Below, piece after piece: positions 10,301 through 18,213 of a stretch of 29,372 bases of DNA (the stretch's first letter is position 1; each line of letters begins with the position of its first letter). The translations under genes and the position numbers were made by a program. The stretch is from positions 1-29,372 of the forward strand of contig JALTUB010000359.1 of the NCBI GenBank assembly GCA_027047745.1. Direction: 5' to 3'. This stretch comes from Sulfurimonas sp. (GTDB lineage: Bacteria > Campylobacterota > Campylobacteria > Campylobacterales > Sulfurimonadaceae). The notes beneath the pieces were generated by a model that searched no databases, was not told the DNA's origin, and was given only the letters and a program-made list of their open reading frames with translations.

Positions 10301-10477
10301 ATTCCATTTTATGTATAATTGCTTTACTTTAATATTTGGCAAAGATAAACTATCTAAGTATAAGCCATTTTGTAAGATAATAAAAATTGTAGTGAGAACC
10401 AATAAAATGAAAGTAAAAAAACTAACTATTATGAAATATGTTGTTGATATTGTATTAATAATTGTTTTATCGTTCAT
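7328..10477 (-). CDS. Large AsmA/YhdP-like envelope protein
   Basis: The 1049-residue product has one N-terminal membrane anchor (residues about 12-37), then a very long beta-rich periplasmic part with repeated short strands. The C-terminal region of about 200 residues resembles the AsmA-like C-terminal domain (NVLAFINTVPSLMTFSLPGY, then the GKGIADIKDDKVDINL type of pattern, and SNPDVKSMIAKDI). AsmA-like proteins such as YhdP and TamB are thought to carry phospholipids between the inner and outer membranes. The start is chosen at 10477: TTTAGG lies a few bases upstream, and any later start would cut the anchor. Its stop abuts the stop of the Lol-type permease with no gap. Its 5' end overlaps mltG head to head. 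The specific member (YhdP, TamB or other) is uncertain. Confidence 0.75.
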   Translation of the reverse strand: MNDKTIINTISTTYFIIVSFFTFILLVLTTIFIILQNGLYLDSLSLPNIKVKQLYIKWNEKIDVSIQTLKIIDKKSNTHHEINQKTLKKQLSLLSHYDEWIGNIVVEKAVIGDATGSFLYHKDGSGFLTMSSPSFTLKAKLSKQKNISIFHIENLKSLKRNIDLKGDIFFDNKKFSLYTKLNINVNNDLRADIFAKLSDEKLIYKLSSKKDIKSIKYLMDSFNLPKGVKFWALDAIDMKYATIKSFKGFVDLNNLKDSLKNLYAEITLHKLNYTYNTKLDSVHTTLTNLEFKNGVLFIRPKNTYSYGQFLDKSWLKIDFTKRDELLTLHLLFDGILNKDMLHILKAYKIKLPFLQHTGKVKTNLTLEVALRTIKVNAKGEFFTPKANFDYLGINADIYNATIKLNNYDIDIHKMKVTYKDIATAKVDAVYNAHTSKGSIVFNIDKIELANKKVSLDKLPLKITYEMNPIKDKIYVEKSLWRYNDTILTMDAITLPFDLNDLVLNIPTTLFNVPNMLKGYIQGNIDLKRERASLSSDILKFKYKNIQLNGSSTNFKILYDGNLTIHSDNKISFNVNDEDVSLRNATAKISKDYFLIKDTYLDVDSLLSTKINFIYKMGKKTNSIDLAYLRIKKDKNTIYLDKNLHFLFQHDSNSTTVYSDDLAAKLKFNKNRWKLKLNSLSKIAKGSKYLQDLKLNHGSATIYKYHNRKDINFQAKIAYDYKFLIINDKSVKKYILNGKIIDKKIEVNVNKKIDIAIDNNININMKNSAINVPEVIRMVNDLKILDNNTSNSKTNILLDANNIYFYLGNNRKIIADNVKLQYHNKITTAQLKYRNGTAGFKLKDKTFHLYGSKFNDVFMENIFSLSKFKGGELEFSVKGTLNDYAGVIYINNTTVLEYKLLNNVLAFINTVPSLMTFSLPGYNKNGLKVNTSYAKFHAKDEIFNISDLFVDSKEIDIIGKGIADIKDDKVDINLNLKTDLGSSISKIPIVGYILLDKDSISTTLHITGKLSNPDVKSMIAKDIIVAPFNIIKRTLLLPYELFKSKDNKTK

Positions 10478-11351
10478 GTACTACCTAAATCAGCCTATTA
10501 AATCACCACGAATATTATATATTTCAAGTGGTTCTATTAATCAAATTATAACACAACTAAAGAGACAAAATAGTCAAATAAGTAAACTTGATTCATTTTT
10601 GCTACGCTTAATTGGGTCTCCTCAGAGGGGATGGATAGATATGCAAGAGAGAGTAAATACCAAGGGTGATTTTTTATATAAATTAACAAGAGCAAAAGCA
10701 GCATTACAAAGTGTAACACTAATACCTGGCGAGACAACATATATTTTTTTAAATCAATTGGCACAAAATCTACACTTAGATAGAAACAAACTTCAAGAAG
10801 AGTACAATAAACAGGCTTATTCTCCAGAAGGTCTTTTTGCCCCAGATACATATTATATTCCTATTGGAATAACAGAAAAAGAGATTATTAGATTACTTTT
10901 AAATATATCACAGAGAAAAATGAAAGAGCTGTCATTCAAGTTTTTTGGTAATTTCAATAGGGTCAAATGGTTACATATTGTAGCAATAGCATCTGTTATA
11001 CAAAAAGAATCTGCAAACAAAAAAGAGATGCCTATCGTTAGTTCTGTAATACAAAATAGACTAAAAAAAGGTATGAAATTACAGATGGATGGAGCTCTAA
11101 ATTATGGAAAATATTCTCATATTAAAATCACCTCTAAACGCATAAAACAGGACAAAAGTATATATAATACCTATCTTCACAAAGGCATACCAAAAGTGCC
11201 AGTTTGTAATGTGAGTGCTGATGCCATAAGAGCTGCTATATTTCCTGCAAAAACCAAGTATTTATATTTTATGAAGTCCAAAAGAGGAACACACGATTTT
11301 TCATGTAACTATTCTACCCATCTTATAAATATAAAGCATGCTACAAAATGA
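10407..11351 (+). CDS. mltG: MltG/YceG, endolytic murein transglycosylase
   Basis: Membrane-anchored lytic transglycosylase that cuts nascent peptidoglycan and so ends glycan strands. From the ATG at 10407 the product has 314 residues: one N-terminal helix (about 10-27), PEGLFAPDTY at 140-148 (the family's EGxLxPDTY), and IASVIQKES at 194-202 with the predicted catalytic Glu201. RLKKGMKLQMDGALNYG, YNTYLHKGIP and a C-terminal YLYFMKSKRGTHDFS follow. An ATG at 10431 would also keep the anchor. Extension to a TTG at 10311 would lie entirely inside the divergent AsmA-like gene and adds no family sequence. No strong ribosome site is visible at either ATG. The next gene, icd, starts 120 nt downstream. 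Confidence 0.88.
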   Translation: MKVKKLTIMKYVVDIVLIIVLSFMYYLNQPIKSPRILYISSGSINQIITQLKRQNSQISKLDSFLLRLIGSPQRGWIDMQERVNTKGDFLYKLTRAKAALQSVTLIPGETTYIFLNQLAQNLHLDRNKLQEEYNKQAYSPEGLFAPDTYYIPIGITEKEIIRLLLNISQRKMKELSFKFFGNFNRVKWLHIVAIASVIQKESANKKEMPIVSSVIQNRLKKGMKLQMDGALNYGKYSHIKITSKRIKQDKSIYNTYLHKGIPKVPVCNVSADAIRAAIFPAKTKYLYFMKSKRGTHDFSCNYSTHLINIKHATK

Positions 11352-11471
11352 AACAAAAAACAAATATTAAGCCATAATTTTAAAAGGTAACCATTTATTA
11401 GGTCTCTTAGTGTTATTATCTCTACTGTAAAATACAAAGATGTATTAAAATATTAATTAAGAGGACAGAAT

Positions 11472-13664
11472 ATGTCAAAAATTGTTTGGACGAAAATAGA
11501 TGAAGCTCCGGCTTTAGCAACTTATTCATTATTGCCTATTGTTAATGCTTTTACAAAAGCAGCAGGTATTAATGTGGTTACTAGTGATATTTCACTTGCG
11601 AGTAGAGTTATTTCTAAATTTCCTCAAAGACTGACAGATGCTCAGAAAATTGACGATAATTTAGCCCAACTTGGAAATGTTGTACAACAAGCTGATGGAA
11701 ATATAATCAAACTTCCAAATATTTCGGCTTCTATTCCTCAACTAAAAGAGTGTATTGCTGAGCTTCAAGCTCAAGGTTACGACTTACCAGAGTATCCTGA
11801 AAATCCTCAAACAGATGAAGAAAAAGAACTTCAAACTATATATTCTACTTGTTTAGGTTCAGCAGTAAATCCTGTTCTTCGTGAAGGAAATTCAGATAGA
11901 AGAGCGGCAGTGGCTGTTAAAAAGTTTGCACAAAAAAACCCTCATAAATTACGCCCATTTTCTGATAATTCAAAATCTTATGTGACTTCTATGCAAGATG
12001 GTGATTTTTATGCAAATGAAGATTCAATCATTGTCGATGGTGAACAAAATGTGACTATCGAACTTAATGGAAAAGTATTGAGAAATGTAGATGCTCGTGA
12101 TAAAGAAATTTTAGATGCTACATATATGTCAGCTAAAGCACTTCGCGCATTCTTAAAAGATTCTATAAAAGAAGCAAAAGAGCGTGGCGTTTTATGGTCA
12201 CTTCATCTTAAAGCAACTATGATGAAAGTTTCAGACCCTATTATGTTTGGTCATGCTGTAGAAGTTTTCTTTGAAGATGTATTTGCTAAATATGCAGATG
12301 AATTTGAAAAACTTGGAGTAAATGCAAATCTTGGTTTAGGTGACTTAGAGAAAAAGCTTGAAAACTCTGATAAAAAAGATGAAATCTTAGCAGCACTAAA
12401 AGCCGTAATAAACGATGGTGATGTTAATATTGCTATGGTTGATTCGGATAATGGAATCACTAACTTACATGCTTCAAATGATATTATTATTGATGCTTCA
12501 CTTCCTGTTGTTATTCGTGATGGTGGTAAGATGTGGAACAAAGATGGAAAAACTGAGGAGTGTGTAGCAGTTATACCAGACCGTTGTTATGCTAACTTTT
12601 ATCGTCCTATGATGGAAGATTGTGTAGAAAATGGACAATATGATGTAACAACTATGGGTTCAGTTGCAAATGTTGGTTTGATGGCACAAAAAGCTGAAGA
12701 GTATGGTTCTCATCCTACGACAATTGAAGTAGAAGAAGATGGTGTTATGGAAGTGAAAGATGCTAGTGGAAAAGTTCTGATGAGTCACAAAGTAGAAAAG
12801 GGTGACATCTATAGAATGAGTCGTGCTAAAGACATTCCGATTAAAGACTGGGTTCGTTTAGCAGTTGAAAGAGCTAGTATTGAGAAAGTTCCAACTATTT
12901 TTTGGTTAGATGAAAATCGTGCTCATGATGCAAATATGATTACTAAAGTAAATGAGTATTTAAAACTTCATGATACTAAAGGTTTAGATATTCGCATTAT
13001 GGAAGTTGAAGAAGCTACAAAATTTTCAAATGCTCGTGTAAGAGAAGGAAAAAATAGCATTGCAGTTACTGGAAATGTTCTTCGTGACTACTTAACAGAT
13101 ATGTATCCTATCTTAGAGCTTGGAACATCTGCAAAAATGCTTTCTATCGTTCCATTATTAGCTGGTGGTGGTCTTTTTGAAACAGGTGCTGGTGGTTCAG
13201 CTCCTAAGCATGTTGATCAATTTTTATCTGAAGGACATCTTCGTTGGGACTCTTTAGGAGAATTTTTAGCACTTGCAGAATCTTTAAGATTTATAGGTCA
13301 AAAAAATAGTGATGACAAACTTGCTGCATTAACTGCTGCTTTAGATGTTGCTAATGATGCTTATCTTGATAACAACAAAGCTCCATCAAGAAAAGCTGGT
13401 GAACCAGACAATAAAGCTTCTCACTTTTTCGTAGCACAATATTGGGCAAAAGCTTTAGCTGAGGGTGATAACGCAGAATTAGCAGATAAATTCGCTCCTA
13501 TAGCAAAGGCATTAGAAGAAAATGAAACAAAAATAATTGAAGAGTTACTTGCAGTAGAAGGTAAAGCTCAAGATATTGGTGGATATTATCACCCAGATGA
13601 TACAAAAGCAGTAGCAGCTATGCGTCCATCTGAAACTTTAAATGCTATTATAGATAGTATTTAG
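11472..13664 (+). CDS. icd: Monomeric NADP-dependent isocitrate dehydrogenase
   Basis: Interconverts isocitrate and 2-oxoglutarate plus CO2. At 730 residues it has the length of the monomeric IDH family (about 740), unrelated in fold length to the roughly 400-residue dimeric enzyme. LREGNSDRRA near residues 137-146 is the substrate-binding segment. GAGGSAPKHVDQF and LRWDSLGEF, followed by SRKAGEPDNKASHFF, match the region that in characterised monomeric enzymes holds the His and Arg residues that bind the NADP 2'-phosphate. The ATG follows AAGAGGAC with normal spacing. It is the first gene of a ten-gene co-directional run. A TGTAAAAT motif at 11426-11433 could be its -10 region, but no -35 is evident. 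C. jejuni has icd at the same place before mdh and sucCD. Confidence 0.96.
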   Translation: MSKIVWTKIDEAPALATYSLLPIVNAFTKAAGINVVTSDISLASRVISKFPQRLTDAQKIDDNLAQLGNVVQQADGNIIKLPNISASIPQLKECIAELQAQGYDLPEYPENPQTDEEKELQTIYSTCLGSAVNPVLREGNSDRRAAVAVKKFAQKNPHKLRPFSDNSKSYVTSMQDGDFYANEDSIIVDGEQNVTIELNGKVLRNVDARDKEILDATYMSAKALRAFLKDSIKEAKERGVLWSLHLKATMMKVSDPIMFGHAVEVFFEDVFAKYADEFEKLGVNANLGLGDLEKKLENSDKKDEILAALKAVINDGDVNIAMVDSDNGITNLHASNDIIIDASLPVVIRDGGKMWNKDGKTEECVAVIPDRCYANFYRPMMEDCVENGQYDVTTMGSVANVGLMAQKAEEYGSHPTTIEVEEDGVMEVKDASGKVLMSHKVEKGDIYRMSRAKDIPIKDWVRLAVERASIEKVPTIFWLDENRAHDANMITKVNEYLKLHDTKGLDIRIMEVEEATKFSNARVREGKNSIAVTGNVLRDYLTDMYPILELGTSAKMLSIVPLLAGGGLFETGAGGSAPKHVDQFLSEGHLRWDSLGEFLALAESLRFIGQKNSDDKLAALTAALDVANDAYLDNNKAPSRKAGEPDNKASHFFVAQYWAKALAEGDNAELADKFAPIAKALEENETKIIEELLAVEGKAQDIGGYYHPDDTKAVAAMRPSETLNAIIDSI

Positions 13665-13693
13665 TTTGAGATAAATAATTTAAAAGGAACTAT

Positions 13694-14677
13694 ATGGCAA
13701 GTAAAGTAACAGTTATTGGAACAGGAAACTTTGGTTCAACAGTTGCGTTTATATTGGCGATGAGTGGTTCTTGTCATGAAGTAGTACTTCTTGGAAGAAA
13801 TGTTAATGTAGCAAAAGGTAAAGCATTAGATATGTCACAAGCTGCTAATGCTGCTAGAGAACATACAGTTGTTATAGCTGCTAATGGTCCAGAAGACATG
13901 AAAGATAGTCAGATAGTTGTTATAACTGCTGGGGCACCAAGAACTCCGGGAATGAGTCGTGATGATTTACTTACTAAAAACGCGCAAATTGTTAAAATAT
14001 ACTCTTTAGAAATTAAAAAGTATGCTCCAGATGCCGTAGTAATAGTTGTGAGTAATCCTCTTGATGTGATGACATATGTTGCATACAAATATACAGGTTT
14101 TCCTAGAGAAAGAGTTTTGGGAATGGCTGGTATCCTTGATGCCGCACGCATGGCACATTTTATTTATGAAAAATTAGGTTATGGGGCAGGGCAGATTCGT
14201 GCTACTGTTATGGGTGGACATGGTGATACTATGGTTCCTCTTCCAAAGTTCACTACAGTTGCTGGTGTTCCTATTGAAGACCTGTTTGATTCCGAAGAGA
14301 TTGGTGAAATAGTCAAAAAAACAAAAAATGGTGGTGCTCAAATTGTAAACCTTCTTGGAGATGGTTCAGCATATTATGCTCCTGCTAAATCAACTGCTGT
14401 TATGGTTGATGCGATTTTAAAAGACACAAAGCAAATTCATTCATGTGCTGTTTATTTAAACGGTGAATATGGATATGATAGTATCGTTAGTGGCGTACCT
14501 GCCATGATAGGTGCTGGTGGTGCAGAAGAGATTATCGAGATGACTCTTAAAACACTACAAAGAACAAGATTTAAAAATTCTGTTGCATCGGTTCAAGAGA
14601 TGATAGATATACTCAATGCAAATAATTTTTTTGATGATTTAGAAAATGAAATAGTGGAGAAAGCAGATGGGAAATAG
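13694..14677 (+). CDS. mdh: Malate dehydrogenase, LDH-like family, copy 1 (possibly NADP-preferring)
   Basis: Interconverts malate and oxaloacetate. The 327-residue product has the dinucleotide loop GTGNFG at 9-14. The substrate arginines are Arg83 (APRTPG) and Arg89, the catalytic pair is Asp149 (GILDAARM) and His176 (GGHGDTM), and Arg152 is present. Arg83 rather than Gln points to malate and not lactate. At the end of the second beta strand the usual NAD-selecting Asp is replaced: LLGRN here versus LFDIA in the neighbouring copy, an ungapped Asp-to-Gly, Ile-to-Arg change. Loss of the acidic residue plus a new Arg is a typical sign of NADP use, but this is inference. AAAGGAAC precedes the ATG. 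The 3' end overlaps copy 2 by 11 nt. Confidence 0.93.
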   Translation: MASKVTVIGTGNFGSTVAFILAMSGSCHEVVLLGRNVNVAKGKALDMSQAANAAREHTVVIAANGPEDMKDSQIVVITAGAPRTPGMSRDDLLTKNAQIVKIYSLEIKKYAPDAVVIVVSNPLDVMTYVAYKYTGFPRERVLGMAGILDAARMAHFIYEKLGYGAGQIRATVMGGHGDTMVPLPKFTTVAGVPIEDLFDSEEIGEIVKKTKNGGAQIVNLLGDGSAYYAPAKSTAVMVDAILKDTKQIHSCAVYLNGEYGYDSIVSGVPAMIGAGGAEEIIEMTLKTLQRTRFKNSVASVQEMIDILNANNFFDDLENEIVEKADGK

Positions 14678-15608
14678 AAAGGTAGGCATAGTCGGTGCTG
14701 GTGCAGTTGGTGCAACTGCTGCATATAGTTTAGCACTTATGGGTACTTGCAACGAGATTGTTCTTTTTGATATTGCAGAAGGTGTTGCAAAAGGAAAAGC
14801 TATCGACATGGCTCAAGCAACTTACTATGCACCAAGTCCAACTACAATAACTGCTGCTGAAGATGCAAGTGATATTAAAGATTGTGACATAGTTGTAGTG
14901 ACTGCTGGAGTACCTCGTAAGGGCGATATGACAAGAGCTGATTTACTTATGATAAATGCTAAAATAACAAAACAAGTTGTACAAAATATTAAAGAAAATT
15001 CTCCAGATGCTATTATTATTTGTGTTTCAAATCCTCTTGATATTATGACTTATGTTACGAAGCAGATTACTGGTTGGGATTCTAGCCGTATTATTGGTCT
15101 AGCTGGTGCATTGGATGGTTCTCGTATGGCGTACCAGATTCAAAAATTAACTAATATCAATTCCTCTCAAGGTGGAAGTTTAGTAATCGGTGATCATGGT
15201 GAAAATATGATTCCACTTCCATCAAAAGTTATGGTTGGAGATATTCCACTAACAGATTTAATTTCTAAAGATGAGATGGAAGGAATTATAGAGCGAACTC
15301 GTAAAGGTGGGGCTGAAATAGTAGGTCACCTTGGAACTTCTGGATATTATGGTCCTGGTCGTGCGATTGCTCATATGGTTGAAGCTATTTTAAATGACAC
15401 TAAGAGTATCGTATCTTCATGCACAGTTTTAAATGGAGAGTATGGTTATAAAGATGTCGCAGTTGGTGTTCCTGTTATTTTAGGTGCAAAGGGTGTAGAA
15501 AAAATCATCGAGATGGATTTAGATGAAGAAACCAAAGAAAAATTTGCAATTTCAGTTAAATCTATACAAGATGGTATTAATATACTAAAAGAAAACAATT
15601 TTTTATAG
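14667..15608 (+). CDS. mdh: Malate dehydrogenase, LDH-like family, copy 2 (NAD-type)
   Basis: Second, adjacent malate dehydrogenase of 313 residues. The loop GAGAVG is at 10-15 and is followed by Asp35 (LFDIAEG), the NAD-selecting acid. Arg84 and Arg90 (GVPRKGDMTR), Asp150 (GALDGSRM), Arg153 and His177 (GDHGENM) keep every catalytic and substrate position. The HGD triplet common in the family is HGE here, and MTR replaces MSR, so it is somewhat divergent but looks active. The ATG lies inside the end of copy 1 (11-nt overlap), with GGAG at 14655-14658. The two copies align without gaps in the N-terminal region, consistent with an old tandem duplication or with separate acquisition. Which copy corresponds to the single mdh at this place in C. 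jejuni cannot be told without alignment. Confidence 0.93.
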   Translation: MGNRKVGIVGAGAVGATAAYSLALMGTCNEIVLFDIAEGVAKGKAIDMAQATYYAPSPTTITAAEDASDIKDCDIVVVTAGVPRKGDMTRADLLMINAKITKQVVQNIKENSPDAIIICVSNPLDIMTYVTKQITGWDSSRIIGLAGALDGSRMAYQIQKLTNINSSQGGSLVIGDHGENMIPLPSKVMVGDIPLTDLISKDEMEGIIERTRKGGAEIVGHLGTSGYYGPGRAIAHMVEAILNDTKSIVSSCTVLNGEYGYKDVAVGVPVILGAKGVEKIIEMDLDEETKEKFAISVKSIQDGINILKENNFL

Positions 15609-15616
15609 GAGAGTAG

Positions 15617-17008
15617 ATGAGTACAAGAATAGAAAAAGATACAATGGGTGAAATTGAAGTTCCAATAGATGCTTATTGGGCAGCACAAACACAAAGAAGT
15701 ATACAAAATTTCAAAATAGGTCAAGAGACTATGCCTTATGAGATTACAAGAGCATTCTCTTACCTTAAAAAGTCTGTTGCATTAGTAAACAAAGACCTTG
15801 GAAAATTAGATGCTAAAAAAGCAGAAGCGATTGCTGCTGCAGCAGATGATATGCTAGCTGGAAAACTTGACGGAAATTATCCTCTTGTTGTATGGCAAAC
15901 AGGTTCTGGTACACAATCAAACATGAATAACAATGAAGTTCTTGCAAATCGTGCTACTGAGATTTTAGGTGGTGATTTTAGAGTTGAGAAACTTATTCAT
16001 CCAAATGATGATGTTAATAAATCTCAAAGTTCTAATGATACTTATCCTACAGCACTTCATGTAGCCTCGGTTATCGCTGTTGAAGAGTCATTACTTCCTG
16101 CAATCGCAAAACTAAAAGCAACACTCCAAGCTAAAAGTGAAGCATTTAGTGATATTGTTAAAATTGGTCGTACTCACCTTCAAGATGCAACACCTTTAAC
16201 ACTTGGTCAAGAGATTAGTGGTTGGGTAGAAATGTTAAATAAATGCGAAAAGATGGCTAAAGATTCACTTGAAGCAGTTCGTGAACTTGCTCTTGGTGGA
16301 ACAGCAGTTGGAACAGGACTCAACGCTCACCCAGAACTTGGAGAAAGAGTGGCTGCAAAGTTAAGTGAACTTACTGGACATGATTTTATCACTGCACCAA
16401 ATAAGTTTCATGCTTTAACTTCACATGATGCACTTGTATTCGCTCATGGTGCGCTCAAAGCACTTGCAGCCGACATGATGAAAATAGCAAATGATGTAAG
16501 ATGGTTAGCTTCAGGTCCAAGATGTGGTCTTGGTGAGATTGAAATCCCAGCAAATGAACCAGGAAGTTCTATCATGCCAGGAAAAGTAAATCCTACACAA
16601 AGTGAAGCAGTAACTATGGTTGCTTGTCAAGTGATGGGAAATGATGCAACTATTGGTTTTGCAGCAAGTCAAGGAAACTTTGAACTAAATGTTTTTAAAC
16701 CAGTTATCGCTTATAACTTTTTACAATCAGTAAGACTTTTAAGTGATTCTATTGTTTCATTTAACGATAACGCAGCAGTAGGTATCATGCCAGTAAATGC
16801 AAGAATTGATCATTTCTTACATGATTCACTTATGTTAGTAACTGCACTTAATCCTTACATCGGATATGAAAACGCAGCAAAAATTGCAAAAACAGCACAC
16901 GCAAATAACTCAACACTTAAACTTACAGCTATAGAGCTTGGACTTTTAACTGCCCAACAGTTTGATGAGTATGTAAAACCAGAAGAGATGATAGCACCTA
17001 AGGCTTAA
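15617..17008 (+). CDS. fumC: Class II fumarate hydratase
   Basis: Interconverts fumarate and malate without an iron-sulfur cluster. The 463-residue product has the usual length for FumC. It carries GSGTQSNMNNNE at 96-107, SQSSNDTYPTALH at about 136-148, GRTHLQDA at 184-191 with the catalytic-base His region, and the superfamily signature GSSIMPGKVNP at 316-326, whose flexible loop holds the catalytic Ser. Aspartase and argininosuccinate lyase share the signature, but the GSGTQ and N-terminal segments are those of fumarase. GGAGAG lies 8 nt after the mdh copy 2 stop region and just before the ATG, so the gene is part of the same transcript. In the C. jejuni arrangement I recall, no fumarase gene sits between mdh and sucC. 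Confidence 0.96.
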   Translation: MSTRIEKDTMGEIEVPIDAYWAAQTQRSIQNFKIGQETMPYEITRAFSYLKKSVALVNKDLGKLDAKKAEAIAAAADDMLAGKLDGNYPLVVWQTGSGTQSNMNNNEVLANRATEILGGDFRVEKLIHPNDDVNKSQSSNDTYPTALHVASVIAVEESLLPAIAKLKATLQAKSEAFSDIVKIGRTHLQDATPLTLGQEISGWVEMLNKCEKMAKDSLEAVRELALGGTAVGTGLNAHPELGERVAAKLSELTGHDFITAPNKFHALTSHDALVFAHGALKALAADMMKIANDVRWLASGPRCGLGEIEIPANEPGSSIMPGKVNPTQSEAVTMVACQVMGNDATIGFAASQGNFELNVFKPVIAYNFLQSVRLLSDSIVSFNDNAAVGIMPVNARIDHFLHDSLMLVTALNPYIGYENAAKIAKTAHANNSTLKLTAIELGLLTAQQFDEYVKPEEMIAPKA

Positions 17009-17034
17009 TCATCATTTTAATATAAGGAGAATAA

Positions 17035-18207
17035 ATGAATGTACATGAATATCAAGCAAAACAAATTTTTGCTAAATATGGTGTCCCAACACCAAAAGGT
17101 ATAATGGTTGAAAGTGTTAAAGATGCAGTAATAGCTGCTGAACAACTAGGTGGCCCAGTATGGGTTGTAAAAGCACAAATTCACGCAGGTGGTCGTGGTC
17201 TTGGTGGTGGTGTTAAACTAGCTAAGAGTCTTGAAGAAGTTGAAGCATTAGCTGATGAGATTCTTGGTATGACTTTGGTTACACACCAAACAACTGCCGA
17301 AGGTAAACTTGTTCAAAAACTTTACATCGAAGATGGTGCTGATATTAAAGATGAGTTTTATCTTTCTGTTGTTTTAGATAGAAAGTTAGAGATGCCTTTA
17401 ATCATGGCTTCAACTGAAGGTGGAATGAATATTGAGGATGTTGCAGCTAATACTCCTGAAAAGATTATTACAGTTCCTGTTGATCCAGCTATTGGTTTTC
17501 AAGGATTTCATGGCCGTGAATTAGCTTATGGTCTTGGTGTTACAGATAAAAATGAGCAAAAAAATATTATTAGTTTTGCATCAAAACTCTATAAATTATA
17601 TATGGAAAATGATGCAGAGTTAATAGAAATAAATCCACTTGTTAGAACTGGAAATGGTGAATTTTTAGCGCTTGATGGTAAAATGGGATTTGATAATTCT
17701 GCTCTTGGTCGTCATCCTGATATTGCAGCGATGAGAGACTTAAGTGAAGAAGATGCAGATGAAGTGGAAGCTTCTAAGTATGGTCTCTCTTATGTTGCTC
17801 TTGATGGTGAGATTGGTTGTATGGTAAATGGTGCTGGTCTTGCGATGGGTACTATGGATACTATTAACCATATGGGTGGAACTCCTGCAAACTTTTTAGA
17901 TGTTGGTGGTAGTGCAAATGCTGAAACTGTTGCAAAAGGTTTTGAGATAATTCTTAAAAATCCAAATGTAAAAGCTATTTTTGTAAATATTTTTGGTGGT
18001 ATTGTTCGTTGTGATCGCATAGCAAATGGTATTATTGAAGCAACAAAAATCACAGATGTAAATGTTCCTGTAATTGTTCGTCTTGATGGTACAAATGCAC
18101 CAGAAGCTGCCGAAATTCTTAAAAATGCAAATATTTCTAACTTGATTGTTGGTGATGATTTAGGTGACGGTGCAGCTAAAGCTGTAGCTGCAGCAAAAGG
18201 AGAATAA
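17035..18207 (+). CDS. sucC: Succinyl-CoA synthetase, beta subunit (ADP-forming)
   Basis: Beta chain of the enzyme that interconverts succinyl-CoA and succinate with ATP synthesis or use. The 390-residue product begins MNVHEYQAKQIFAKYGVPTP, the family's N-terminus. An ATP-grasp domain follows (KAQIHAGGRGLGGGVKL near residues 46-62, then IEINPLV). The C-terminal CoA-ligase domain has GGSANAETVAKGF and FVNIFGGIVRCD. It pairs with sucD 6 nt downstream. The GGAGAATAAATG leader around its start is repeated exactly at oorD. Confidence 0.96.
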   Translation: MNVHEYQAKQIFAKYGVPTPKGIMVESVKDAVIAAEQLGGPVWVVKAQIHAGGRGLGGGVKLAKSLEEVEALADEILGMTLVTHQTTAEGKLVQKLYIEDGADIKDEFYLSVVLDRKLEMPLIMASTEGGMNIEDVAANTPEKIITVPVDPAIGFQGFHGRELAYGLGVTDKNEQKNIISFASKLYKLYMENDAELIEINPLVRTGNGEFLALDGKMGFDNSALGRHPDIAAMRDLSEEDADEVEASKYGLSYVALDGEIGCMVNGAGLAMGTMDTINHMGGTPANFLDVGGSANAETVAKGFEIILKNPNVKAIFVNIFGGIVRCDRIANGIIEATKITDVNVPVIVRLDGTNAPEAAEILKNANISNLIVGDDLGDGAAKAVAAAKGE

Positions 18208-18213
18208 TTAAAT

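Noticed and set aside
10311..10406. Upstream extension of the mltG frame to a TTG at 10311
   Set aside because: It lies wholly within the AsmA-like gene on the other strand, has no ribosome site, and would place about 30 non-family residues before the membrane anchor.
11330..11350. GCATGC palindrome at the end of mltG
   Set aside because: Only a 6-8 bp palindrome without loop or T tract, inside coding sequence; not a terminator.
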